Shown: positions 44,892 through 53,178 of the stretch, one piece after another
Numbering within the stretch: position 1 is the first letter of the stretch
Layout: each line of letters opens with the position of its first letter
Assembly (NCBI GenBank): GCA_965203345.1
Contig: CBDBCK010000027.1
Location: 1-64,000, forward strand
Direction: 5' to 3'
DNA: 64,000 bases
Source of the DNA: CBDBCK01 sp965203345
GTDB taxonomy: Bacteria; Chloroflexota; Dehalococcoidia; Lucifugimonadales; Lucifugimonadaceae
Notes under the pieces: generated by a model
What the model was told of the DNA's origin: nothing
What the model saw: only the letters and a program-made list of their open reading frames with translations
The model's database searches: none
Made by a program: the position numbers and the translations under genes

Positions 44892-46151
44892 GTGCTGAAC
44901 CTAGGATTAGTCGGTTGCGGAGGTATGGGACTTCGTCACGCGTACGGCGCTATTGAAGCCCGTAGAGTGTTCGGTTCAGTGCGCATGACCGCTGTATGCG
45001 ACCGTCATGAGACCGTAGCTACTCACGTAGCGACTGAGCTTGAAGGGGCAACGGGCGAGAAGGTGGATATATTCACCGATTTTGATCAAATGCTGACCAA
45101 GGCGCGGTATCTGGACGCGATAGACATTGTAACTGATACGAGGATGCACCATGTATTCGCACTGAGAGCTCTGGACGCCGGCTTGCACGTGCTTACCGAA
45201 AAGCCTATGGGTCTCACTCTTGCCTTGTGCCGTAAAATGCGGGAAATGGCAGAAATCAAAGGACTGCTCCTATCTATTGCTGAACAGTACCGACGTGATC
45301 CTATGCATCGCTTGACGCGTGCTCTGCTTGATGGTGGAGCAATAGGTAAACCGAGGTTTGCCTTGAAGGCTATGGTGGCGGGTGGCTCCGCGTTGATGCA
45401 TAATACGGGCTGGCGAGCGCTAAAGTCAAGGGCGGGCAGCGTGATATTGGAGCAAGGCGTCCATGAAGCCGACCTGTTGCTTTACTTCTTGGGCGATGTA
45501 AAGGAGATATACGCCCAAACCAGGCTCGTAGCAAAGACGCGCCACATGGGGAGCATAAACCCAACCTTGGCTAATTTCTATGGTCACAGGGTAGAGGATT
45601 ATGCTCCCAACCAAAACACGGTGGAAACGGATCAAGAAGATACGGCGTTTGGAGTCCTTACGTTTGAATCGGGAGTGGTGGCGCAGTTCACCATCACAAA
45701 TGCTTCGCGTGGGTTGGACGCGTTTTTGAATTCTATTCACGGTAGTGAAGGTTCTTTGGTACCGACACCGAGCCGTAGCGGGGAGCCTCCGCGGATATTG
45801 ACTGAGGAACGAGATCAACCTATCGTAGGAGACGCCCTGTTGGATCTGGCGCTCCATTGGAGACTGGACGACGCTACCGCTCAGCTGTTCGGCAGCGATC
45901 GTATCGCTGCCTACAATATGCCGTTTGCAGAGATAGATCGCAAGCTGATAGCTCTGGAGATGCACGAGCTGGCGCAAGCTGTCGAAAAAGGTGGTAGCGT
46001 GGAGGTGGGCCCCGAAGAAGGTATGAAAGCTCTGGCCGTGGCGTATGGCATATTAGAGTCGGGAACGTCAGGCGCCCCTGTCCTGCTGAAAGACGTAATG
46101 AGTGGAGCGGTAAGCGAATATCAAAGGGAGCTGGACGAGTCTATATCGTGA
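44892..46151 (+). CDS. Gfo/Idh/MocA family oxidoreductase
   Basis: A 419-residue NAD(P)-dependent oxidoreductase of sugars or sugar acids. GTG 44892 follows AAAGGAAAGG. N-terminal Rossmann motif LGLVGCGGMGLRHAYGAIEA, then the DxxTxxxxH-type IVTDTRMHHVFALRALDAG and TEKPMGL with the catalytic Lys. It is probably co-transcribed with the enolase-superfamily gene. Confidence 0.92.
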   Translation: MLNLGLVGCGGMGLRHAYGAIEARRVFGSVRMTAVCDRHETVATHVATELEGATGEKVDIFTDFDQMLTKARYLDAIDIVTDTRMHHVFALRALDAGLHVLTEKPMGLTLALCRKMREMAEIKGLLLSIAEQYRRDPMHRLTRALLDGGAIGKPRFALKAMVAGGSALMHNTGWRALKSRAGSVILEQGVHEADLLLYFLGDVKEIYAQTRLVAKTRHMGSINPTLANFYGHRVEDYAPNQNTVETDQEDTAFGVLTFESGVVAQFTITNASRGLDAFLNSIHGSEGSLVPTPSRSGEPPRILTEERDQPIVGDALLDLALHWRLDDATAQLFGSDRIAAYNMPFAEIDRKLIALEMHELAQAVEKGGSVEVGPEEGMKALAVAYGILESGTSGAPVLLKDVMSGAVSEYQRELDESIS

Positions 46152-46196
46152 GGCCTTGCACCACGGCGGGTATTAAATGAATGATAAAAGCACTAC

Positions 46197-46468
46197 GGTT
46201 ATCACAAGAACTGAAAACGGCGACGGGCCTTAGTAAGCCTCATCACCCGAACCAAATTACTAAGAGCTGTAAGTTATGGTTGCACTCTGACAACCATAAC
46301 TGTCTAAAAGCCGTCATATCATATTTTGCTGACACTCTGCAAGCAACGTTCAGAGGTTCAAGACGCCCGTAACTTATAGCACGCCCTAGGCATAACGACA
46401 CCATGAGCAATTGCGGCGCGGATGTCAACATAATGCGACGAGGGGAATGTCATTTTTTACTTTTGTCT
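46197..46468 (-). repeat. Dispersed repeat R, copy R3 (most complete)
   Basis: Read on the minus strand it begins CAAAAGTAAAAAATGACATT, continues ATTATGTTGACATCCGCGCC and GTCTTGAACCTCTGAACGTT (shared with R1, partly R2), then CTTAGTAATTTGGTTCGGGT and TTACTAAGGCCCGTCGCCGT (shared with R4). A CATAACTTACAG/AGTTATGG-type short inverted repeat lies inside. Its left end overlaps the last codons of the next gene. Confidence 0.65.
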
Positions 46469-46978
46469 GTTATCTATATATGTATCTCCTTTATTTCGCC
46501 TACGTTTCCAGTTATCAACTAGTATTTCAGCTTCCTGAAGATATGAGGAGTTCATTCCCTGCCTAGTTAGCATAATGAAATTATTGAAAATTTCATAGTA
46601 ATTTACTGTACTCCAAGAAGCTAGGTAAAATATCGTGTCTTCGTCTATAATTTTTAATTCTAATGCTGTAGCAATTTGCTGAATATGGGAAAGCAAAACT
46701 GTTATATAAAGGCGTATTTGATCATCTTTCTGCAGTGAGGCTTCGATCTCTTCCATAGGCAACTGTCCTCTCTTATCCCAATCCGCTCCTAACGTGCTGT
46801 TAAGATATTTACGTGCCTCTCTAATATGAGGATTTGTTAAAAAAGAAAATTGTAAAGATTTTTCCTTACGTGTCAAATCAAGCTGTTTACGTATAAAGTA
46901 TGTAGATGATAGTGCCAACATTGCTATTACTGCCAAGACTAAGGTAGATATTGCAGTAATAAGGTCCGTAAAAAACAT
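46457..46978 (-). CDS. Membrane-anchored protein, DUF4760-like
   Basis: A 173-residue protein with one N-terminal membrane helix (TDLITAISTLVLAVIAMLAL) and a helical cytoplasmic domain (FSFLTNPHIREARKYLNSTL, WSTVNYYEIFNNFIMLTRQG). The pattern resembles DUF4760 proteins, which have no known function. It lies 18 bp after the gamma-glutamylcyclotransferase-like gene, likely one operon. Its 3' end falls in repeat R3. Confidence 0.6.
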   Translation of the reverse strand: MFFTDLITAISTLVLAVIAMLALSSTYFIRKQLDLTRKEKSLQFSFLTNPHIREARKYLNSTLGADWDKRGQLPMEEIEASLQKDDQIRLYITVLLSHIQQIATALELKIIDEDTIFYLASWSTVNYYEIFNNFIMLTRQGMNSSYLQEAEILVDNWKRRRNKGDTYIDNRQK

Positions 46979-46996
46979 TGTTAAAATTTATTCACT

Positions 46997-47443
46997 TCAG
47001 GTTATCAGCTTCTCACTATAACTGTGAGGTAGATTGTGCTCTTTCGCTCCCTTCAGAATTATGTCCATGTATTCTTGAGACGGCGTAACCGGAGCCTGTT
47101 CTTTGAAGACAACACTGTAAGTGATGGCTTTTATTTCTTCTTGATTGTCATTAAGCACAGTAACTTCGATAGGTTTGTAGACTTTGTTATCTACTCCTTC
47201 ATATTTATCCAATCTCTCCCAATCTTTGGTATCTGTGATTTTGTACAATACTCCCCATACTTCATTATCAACGTCTATTATTATGTCGGCTACTCCTCCT
47301 TTTCTTTTCCAGGAATATCTTGTAAAATCAAGTCTGTAGCCCTGCAATTTTGCTCTTGCAATGAACTGAGCAGAAGGACAACGAGATTTCATTTGGGCAG
47401 CATACATATTACTGCCGTATGCAAAGTAATTCAATGTGATCAT
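46997..47443 (-). CDS. Gamma-glutamylcyclotransferase-like (GGCT/AIG2) protein
   Basis: About 148 residues from ATG 47443 with GGAGG upstream; an extension to 47458 is less likely. The N-terminal YFAYGSNMYAAQM motif (substrate loop), LDFTRYSWKRKGGVADII and GVLYKITDTKDWERLDKYEG with the catalytic Glu region are present. The family forms 5-oxoproline from gamma-glutamyl amines or peptides. It stands next to the decayed 23S copy. Confidence 0.88.
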   Translation of the reverse strand: MITLNYFAYGSNMYAAQMKSRCPSAQFIARAKLQGYRLDFTRYSWKRKGGVADIIIDVDNEVWGVLYKITDTKDWERLDKYEGVDNKVYKPIEVTVLNDNQEEIKAITYSVVFKEQAPVTPSQEYMDIILKGAKEHNLPHSYSEKLIT

Positions 47444-47553
47444 ATTTCCTCCATTCAAGTACCTAATTAATATAAATGAGCGTATCCTTCATTATACTAG
47501 TTGTGAGCAAAATTTAGGCAAGGCTCATAAGTGTCAGTATAGCTCATACTAAA

Positions 47554-47680
47554 AGCGGAGGTTTTGTGGGACATCTAATCTTGGGAGGGGCTTCGCACTT
47601 AGATGCTTTCAGCGCTTGTCCCTTCCGAACTTGGCTACCCGGCTACGCCTCTGGCGAGACAACCGACCGGCACGTCCTTG
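47554..47680 (-). pseudogene. 23S rRNA relic, 3' segment (inverted)
   Basis: The reverse complement matches the true 23S gene at about 13975-14093 (for example GGGACATCTAATCTTGGGAG, GGGGCTTCGCACTTAGATGC, CTTCCGAACTTGGCTACCCG) with a 4-nt insertion and a few changes. It is collinear with the second relic at 48313. It is not a functional rRNA. Confidence 0.88.
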
Positions 47681-47724
47681 TCAAGTTGAGTGGCGCATTT
47701 TCAGGTTATATTGTTCCGATTCTC

Positions 47725-48199
47725 CTAGCGATCCTTATCAAGATACTCAGATATATGCTCTTGATCTTTTCTGCGGGTTATTTCTTCAGCAACAACAAAA
47801 GGCACCCACTTTTTTCCTACAAGGGCAAACAGAGCCGGAAAAGATTTAGACAAAGCTAACCCTGCAGGTATTCCAACCACGGTAATAAAAAGTAATGCAA
47901 TTTGGGTAGACGTAAATGATGGCAAATATCAACCCAATAGGAAAATACAAAATTCGCGCGACAATAAATAAATAATATCTTATATCTCTTGTCTGGTCTT
48001 GTTGAATTGCAAGTTCCTTAGTATCAACTAAAGCGTAACTGAAAGGAGCAAAGTAAAATTTACCTATTTGAAACATTCCTTGCCTTATGGGAAAACCAAC
48101 GCCTGTTAACACAAATAAGAAACCTAAGATATACATATTTATAGCATTAAGAAATCCTAAATAAGGGAAATGCCAGATAATATTACCGAATGTGCGCAT
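47725..48199 (-). pseudogene. YccF-like membrane protein gene with a frameshift
   Basis: ATG 48199 opens MRTFGNIIWHFPYLGFLNAI and VGFPIRQGMFQIGKFYFAPF, the first YccF repeat. In the next frame near 47925 the second repeat follows: TVVGIPAGLALSKSFPALFA and LVGKKWVP, ending at TGA 47725. YccF proteins contain two such GIPxGxxxxKxxxxAxxPFGK repeats, so a frameshift between them is likely. The gene lies exactly between the two 23S relic segments. Function of the family is unknown. Confidence 0.55.
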
Positions 48200-48312
48200 T
48201 ATAGCCTCCTAGACGTAGTTTCGACACCGAAGCACTAAGTTATAGTAATTATAAAGCACTTGACTATGCTCGTCAACGCAGCGGCGCACATTACCAGTCT
48301 GATCTATTACAA

Positions 48313-48457
48313 GCCAAGTAAAGCTCCTTAGGTCTTTTTGTCCTGTTGCGCGTAACTCGCATCTTCACGGGTCCTGTAATGTCACCTCGGCCATCGTTGA
48401 AACAGTGCCCAAATCGTTACGCTTTTCATGCGAGTCGGAACTTACCCGACAGAGGGA
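48313..48457 (-). pseudogene. 23S rRNA relic, peptidyl-transferase segment (inverted)
   Basis: The reverse complement matches the 23S gene at about 13248-13395: GGTCTTTTTGTCCTG, TTACGGGTCCTG-like TCACGGGTCCTG, ACAGTGCCCAAATCGTTACG, GTCGGAACTTACCCGACA. It has many point changes and a small deletion. On the minus strand it precedes the 3' relic, in the right order for one decayed 23S gene. Confidence 0.88.
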
Positions 48458-48551
48458 AGGGGGATTAGTGAAGACATCGTATTTTATAATAGGTAGCGTG
48501 GAGCGTTGAGTTATTGCAACTTTGCGCTCATCTCATATGGAGGATAATACC

Positions 48552-48911
48552 TTGAATCAGCATGAAAAGATAAGCTATGTAGAATTCCCATCAAGGGATA
48601 TGGCGGTAACCAAGAAGTTCTTTACTGAAGTGTTCAACTGGTCTTTTACGGACTATGGCGATAACTATGTAGCTTTCTCTGATCAAGTACTTGAAGGAGG
48701 ATTCTATAAGTCGGAGCAATGCTCCTCTACGAACAATGGAGCCGCTCTGGTGGTCTTCTATAGCCGTGATTTAGAGGAGACGCTATCCAAAATAGAGAAG
48801 TCGGGAGGCATGATTGTGCGCCCTGTTTTTTCCTTCCCTGGCGGTAGACGATTTCATTTTACCGACCCAAGCGGTAATGAATACGCGGTCTGGTCAGACC
48901 TTGATGTCTGA
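48552..48911 (+). CDS. VOC-family (glyoxalase-like) protein
   Basis: About 119 residues from TTG 48552, which is 8 nt behind GGAGG; an ATG at 48537 is the alternative but would place that GGAGG inside the gene. SYVEFPSRDMAVTKKFFTEV, NWSFTDYGDNYVAF and FPGGRRFHFTDPSGNEYAVW are typical of VOC proteins with the last metal-ligand Glu region. Substrate unknown. Confidence 0.85.
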   Translation: MNQHEKISYVEFPSRDMAVTKKFFTEVFNWSFTDYGDNYVAFSDQVLEGGFYKSEQCSSTNNGAALVVFYSRDLEETLSKIEKSGGMIVRPVFSFPGGRRFHFTDPSGNEYAVWSDLDV

Positions 48912-48949
48912 CTATGTCCAGCTATCACTTTAGTTGAGTTTACGGCGGT

Positions 48950-49495
48950 CTAGTACTCAACCCCGGGCATGGCAACTATGCCTTTATCGTAATGGTGCTT
49001 CAGCTTGCGCATCTCTGTTACTATGTCCGCGGCCTCTAGTAAATCAGTGTGTGCGTTGCGGCCTGTGATTATCACGTCTACCTTCTTTTTCCTTGATTTT
49101 AGGACATCTAGAACATCTTGGGGTTGTATCCATCCGTAGGTTATCGGATAGGTTATCTCGTCAAGCATAACCACGTCGTAATCGCCGGACAGTATCATCT
49201 CGGCGGCGAGTTTCCATCCGTACTGAGCTCTCGCCGCGTCTTCGTTCAGATCTTTGGAAGTCCAGGTAAACCCTCTACCCGAAGGGATTACGGGAAAGCC
49301 TATCCGATCGGCGGCGATATGCTCACCGTAGCGTGCGCCCTCTGACTTTATGAACTGGACGCAGCCTACCTTCATCCCTCTTCCCCATGCTCTGAAGAGC
49401 ATCCCAAATCCAGCGGTAGTCTTGCCCTTGCCGTCGCCTGTGTTTATGAGCATAAGGCCGGCGGGATTACTTCTTGTCGTTTTACTCATTTTCAC
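48950..49495 (-). CDS. cobO: Cob(I)yrinic acid a,c-diamide adenosyltransferase
   Basis: Adds the adenosyl group to cobalt-reduced corrinoids. The 181-residue CobO/BtuR protein has the P-loop-like NTGDGKGKTTAGFGM, VQFIKSEGARYGEH, VVMLDEITYPITYGW and IITGRNAHTDLLEAADIVTE with the usual KHHYDKGIVAMPGVEY end. It is the last gene of the btuCFD-cobO operon, 13 bp after btuD, so imported cobalamin precursors are probably adenosylated directly. Confidence 0.95.
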   Translation of the reverse strand: MKMSKTTRSNPAGLMLINTGDGKGKTTAGFGMLFRAWGRGMKVGCVQFIKSEGARYGEHIAADRIGFPVIPSGRGFTWTSKDLNEDAARAQYGWKLAAEMILSGDYDVVMLDEITYPITYGWIQPQDVLDVLKSRKKKVDVIITGRNAHTDLLEAADIVTEMRKLKHHYDKGIVAMPGVEY

Positions 49496-49508
49496 TTTCT
49501 TTCGTTGA

Positions 49509-50372
49509 CTAGTCCGTTTTCGTTTTCTTCGGAGCGTTGTATCTGTTGCGTAATGGTTCAGAAGGTCTGATGACCCCTACTGATGGGAAGCTTCCGAGAA
49601 AGCTGGGCTGTACCTTTGCTTCTACTGAGAAGGCTTGCCGGAGTGTTGCTGCATTTAAGACTTCTTCGGGTGCGCCCATGGCCAGTTCCACGCCTTGAAA
49701 CATTACCAAAATAGAGTCGCAAAATCTAGCGGCCAGCGATATATCGTGCATATTGACTATTACGGCGGCACCGGCGTCAGCCTCTTCTCTCGCTATGTTC
49801 ATTGCTATGAGCTGATAACGTAGGTCTAACTCCGCCGTAGGTTCGTCCATCATGATTACGTCAGTTTCCTGGGCTAATGAACGTGCGAGTAGAACTCTAC
49901 GTCTTTCTCCTCCAGAGAGGGTTTCGACGGTCTGTTCTGCCTTTTCTAAAAGTTCTACCCTCTCAAGTGCTTCCATAGCCGCCCGTTTGTCTTGAGTGCG
50001 CTCTATGCCCATCCAACCTAACCTGGGATGTCTACCCATCAGAACCGTTTCGAAGACCGTGAAGGGGTGCTTACCTGGATTTTGAGGCGCGTAAGCTATT
50101 CTGCGAGCGCGCTCCTTCAGCGAGATAGTTGAGAGTTGTCTTCCTTCAAGCGTTGCCCATCCTGTATTAGGCTTTATTATGCCCATGCAGGTTTTCATAA
50201 GTGTGGTCTTACCACTCCCGTTTGGGCCTATGATGCCCATCAATCTACCATGCTCCACATTTAGAGAAATGTCACGCAAGATAGGCTTGTCACCCAGGTG
50301 CACCGTCACTTCCGATAACGTCAATACCGGTTTCTTGATAGGCGGCGCGTCTCGGGTATATAGGCCGTTCAC
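49509..50372 (-). CDS. btuD: Cobalamin ABC importer ATPase
   Basis: A 287-residue ATPase of the FecE/BtuD group. Walker A GPNGSGKTT, Q-loop YAPQNPGKHPFTV, signature LSGGERRR, Walker B VIMMDEPTAELD and the H-loop NMHDIS. It overlaps btuF by 4 bp (ATGA). The B12 assignment comes from operon content and the riboswitch, since sequence alone does not separate it from iron-siderophore transporters. Confidence 0.9.
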   Translation of the reverse strand: MNGLYTRDAPPIKKPVLTLSEVTVHLGDKPILRDISLNVEHGRLMGIIGPNGSGKTTLMKTCMGIIKPNTGWATLEGRQLSTISLKERARRIAYAPQNPGKHPFTVFETVLMGRHPRLGWMGIERTQDKRAAMEALERVELLEKAEQTVETLSGGERRRVLLARSLAQETDVIMMDEPTAELDLRYQLIAMNIAREEADAGAAVIVNMHDISLAARFCDSILVMFQGVELAMGAPEEVLNAATLRQAFSVEAKVQPSFLGSFPSVGVIRPSEPLRNRYNAPKKTKTD

Positions 50373-51493
50373 GAGAACGGTTCACATGCCTGGAAGTCGT
50401 TCGGGAGTATATCCGCGTGTATCAGCTCCAACGTGTCTTCAATGCCGCAAATGTTCCAGTAGGAGAGGGTAGTGTAATGCCGACTGTCCACCGTATATAT
50501 CTTTCCGTTGACTACGGCCGGTGTTTGTGCCAACGCAAGCTCACTCAGTAACAGCTCTTTAAATGGTTGCCCGCCTTCAGCTTGAGGGATTATTATCACA
50601 TCCGGGTTCATGGCGGCTATCCCCTCTATTGATACCGTCATGTGACTCTCTATTTCTGCGGCGGCGTTTGCTCCTCCCGCAGTCTCCACTATTCCACCTT
50701 CAGTTGTGTCCGTGCCAGCTACCCAGATATTATCACCATAATTGGTCGCCATCAAAACAGAGGGCGCATCTTCGTCCCGTACGATATCTTCTACGAACTT
50801 GAGTCTGTCCCTAATGTGGTTTGCAAGCTCAACCGCCCTCTCCTCTTCTCCCAGCATGTATCCTAGCAAAAGGACATTGCTTACGTTACCTTCCGCCGAA
50901 TTTTCCAGACTACTGCGGAAGAGATTCAAACCTGTTTCTTGGATCAACGTGGCAGCGTCGTGGTCGGTGAACTTGGAGACTATAACAAGGTCTGGCTCTA
51001 CCGCAAGGACCTGCTCCACGTCCAAAGGAACCTCCGTCAACCCGGTCGTCAAGTCTGCAACGTTTGAGTAGAGCGGGTCCGAAGAATAAAGCCCTATTCC
51101 GGCAAACCGATCGGAATTTCCAAGGAGTCCGAACAGTATCTCATTGTGTCCTACGGACAAGGCGAGCACTCTTTGAGGTGGCCTTTCTATGATGATGCGT
51201 CCTTCTGAACTCTCGACTACTCTAGGCCAGCCCATGTCCGTGCTGATTATACTTTCGATGCCCTCCAGTTCCGGCCATAAAGGTTCCGCAGAAAGCACGG
51301 CAGGCGTATCGGTTTGATTGTTTGTTATTTCTTGCTCAATGGGTGCGGATCTCGAACATGCCGCGATCGCCGCACAGAAAATGAACATGGAAACGACAGT
51401 CGGAGCGTAGATTGAACGAATGATTATAGTCAAGCTTTTGATTTGCACTGTGTTTGTGTCTCCATTCGTGAATAGAAGTTTCTCATAAGGCAT
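50369..51493 (-). CDS. btuF: Cobalamin-binding lipoprotein of the B12 importer
   Basis: About 374 residues. Hydrophobic signal with lipobox IAAC (APTVVSMFIFCAAIAAC); the first 25 residues before it are long, so a later start is possible. Periplasmic-binding fold typical of BtuF/FhuD: PQRVLALSVGHNEILFGLLG, VEQVLAVEPDLVIVSKFTDH, LIQETGLNLF and INPDVIIIPQAEGG-like AAMNPDVIIIPQAEGG. It overlaps btuC by 11 bp. Confidence 0.9.
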   Translation of the reverse strand: MPYEKLLFTNGDTNTVQIKSLTIIIRSIYAPTVVSMFIFCAAIAACSRSAPIEQEITNNQTDTPAVLSAEPLWPELEGIESIISTDMGWPRVVESSEGRIIIERPPQRVLALSVGHNEILFGLLGNSDRFAGIGLYSSDPLYSNVADLTTGLTEVPLDVEQVLAVEPDLVIVSKFTDHDAATLIQETGLNLFRSSLENSAEGNVSNVLLLGYMLGEEERAVELANHIRDRLKFVEDIVRDEDAPSVLMATNYGDNIWVAGTDTTEGGIVETAGGANAAAEIESHMTVSIEGIAAMNPDVIIIPQAEGGQPFKELLLSELALAQTPAVVNGKIYTVDSRHYTTLSYWNICGIEDTLELIHADILPNDFQACEPFS

Positions 51494-52559
51494 TCAAATT
51501 GCGTCTGTATCTGGCTAGTACCATCAGAAAAAATGGTGCACCGAGCAAGGCGGATATCAACCCTGCTGGAAGCTCAGCCGGGGCTATGATAACCCTTGCG
51601 GCAGTATCTGCAGAGAGCGTAATGGTTGCTCCACTTAAGGCAGAGAGAGGCAGCAAGTAGCGGTTGTCTGGCCCCGACGCTAATCGCACGGCATGAGGAG
51701 CTATGAGTCCCACAAACGCCAGGATGCCCGAAACGGCTACAGCCGCGCCCGTAGCTAGCGACGCAGAGGTTATCAGGAGATTTCTTACTAGACCAGTGCG
51801 GACTCCTAATGAAGATGCCTCATCTTCGCCTATCACTAGCAAATTCAACTCGCGAGACAGTAGCACTGCGACGACTATCCCAGTCAGGATGAAAGGAGCG
51901 GTTATGACTACATCCTGCCACCTAGCAGCGTCAAAGCCGCCGATCAGCCAAAATAGTATTTCACGCTGTGCTCCTAACTCTTCTTCAAACAGGATGATTA
52001 CGGACACCAGCGCACCTATGAAAGCCCCCATTGCTACTCCCGACAGAAGGAGAGACGAAGGAGAGCCAGCCCCAGCCGCTTTTGCTATGACGTACACCAC
52101 CACTAAAGTAACCAATGCCCCCAGAAACGCAGAGGCAGGCAAGATAAAAGCGAACGAAGCCGCCAGCCCCGTGCTTATCACCATGACGGCGCCAAGTGAC
52201 GCCCCAGATGATACGCCGATAATACCGGGTTCCGCCATAGGGTTTCTGAATACTCCCTGCAAAACCGCCCCGCTTACCGCTAAAGCTCCTCCTACCAAAG
52301 CCGCCAAAACTATCCTGGGCAGTCTCACAGAGCGAATTACAGCTGCACCCACAGGATCAGTCTGCGATTCTGCAAGCCCCAATACAGCTAAAGGCTCCAC
52401 CATAGCGTGATTGAGAGGGATACGGTAAGGGCCAACTGAAACGGCCAGGACGCACAAACCTATAAGAAGTAAAAACAGAAATATTCCTACGGCAACAGGG
52501 CGCCCTGTTCTAAATCCTACGGTCGCAGATAGGTAGCGCTTCGTTTCATCCAATGACAA
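51483..52559 (-). CDS. btuC: Cobalamin ABC importer permease (BtuC/FecCD family)
   Basis: A 358-residue permease with about ten membrane helices, starting at TTG 52559. Family motifs include RLPRIVLAALVGGALAVSGA, QGVFRNPMAEPGIIGVSSGA and FVGLIAPHAVRLASGPDNRY. It is the first gene of the operon, 141 bp downstream of the cobalamin riboswitch. Confidence 0.93.
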   Translation of the reverse strand: MSLDETKRYLSATVGFRTGRPVAVGIFLFLLLIGLCVLAVSVGPYRIPLNHAMVEPLAVLGLAESQTDPVGAAVIRSVRLPRIVLAALVGGALAVSGAVLQGVFRNPMAEPGIIGVSSGASLGAVMVISTGLAASFAFILPASAFLGALVTLVVVYVIAKAAGAGSPSSLLLSGVAMGAFIGALVSVIILFEEELGAQREILFWLIGGFDAARWQDVVITAPFILTGIVVAVLLSRELNLLVIGEDEASSLGVRTGLVRNLLITSASLATGAAVAVSGILAFVGLIAPHAVRLASGPDNRYLLPLSALSGATITLSADTAARVIIAPAELPAGLISALLGAPFFLMVLARYRRNLNAL

Positions 52560-52700
52560 TGTAACACTCTTTCTCAGCGCAGCCTCGCACTAGGAAGACA
52601 CATCGCCCGATTCGGATAAAGTGCAAGGCAATAAACGAGACAGGTGCAACCGTAATCAGCCTGGAGTGCTCCTAAAAGCGAGGAACTGCAAATCCATATT

Positions 52701-52879
52701 CTCGGAGCTGTCTCCTGGCTCACGGCTTCTAGATCTTGCCAGACGTCTTTTGTTCCTTCCAGTCATTTTTAAGACCGTGGTTTATACTAAAGACTTACCG
52801 ATTACAGTGGCGCTTCCGCAACGGGTTCTAACCGTTTTCCCACGTCACATTGGGGCAACCCAACGGACGCTACTCCGAG
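52701..52879 (-). promoter_or_regulatory. Cobalamin riboswitch
   Basis: On the minus strand CTCGGAG (52879-52873) pairs perfectly with CTCCGAG-complement at 52707-52701 as P1. Inside are GTGGGAAAACGGTTAGAACC, GCGGAAGCGCCACTGTAATC (the conserved GCCACTGT) and the B12 box GTGAGCCAGGAGACAGC. It should switch off btuCFD-cobO when cobalamin is plentiful. Confidence 0.92.
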
Positions 52880-52897
52880 AACTCTTTTACTGTTAAA

Positions 52898-52927
52898 AAT
52901 ATAATATGGATACAGAATGAATGTCAA
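52898..52927 (-). promoter_or_regulatory. Promoter of the B12 uptake operon
   Basis: TTGACA (52927-52922), an 18-nt spacer and TATATT (52903-52898) on the minus strand, placing the start a few nucleotides before riboswitch P1. Confidence 0.7.
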
Positions 52928-53091
52928 CTTTACGTTCTTGTTTTTATTAAAGCGGAGCTTATCTGGTAATGGTAGAATTAATGATAAGTATTGTTCGTTA
53001 CCGTGTACTATTTCCCGTTGCAAGGGACGTTGAATTGGTCATCGTTGACGACTGAACAACATGTGGTTTCTGGTGCTGAAGTTCTAAAGCT

Positions 53092-53167
53092 GCGGGGATA
53101 GCTCAGTTGGCAGAGCGCCTGCCTTCCAAGCAGGAGGTCGCGGGTTCGAACCCCGTTCCCCGCTCCA
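53092..53167 (+). tRNA. tRNA-Gly (anticodon TCC)
   Basis: A 76-nt cloverleaf with acceptor GCGGGGA/TCCCCGC, D-arm AGCTCAGTTGGCAGAGC, anticodon loop CTTCCAA, T-arm GCGGGTTCGAACCCCGT and encoded CCA. Structure reads cleanly. Confidence 0.97.
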
Positions 53168-53178
53168 TTTGGAGTTGT

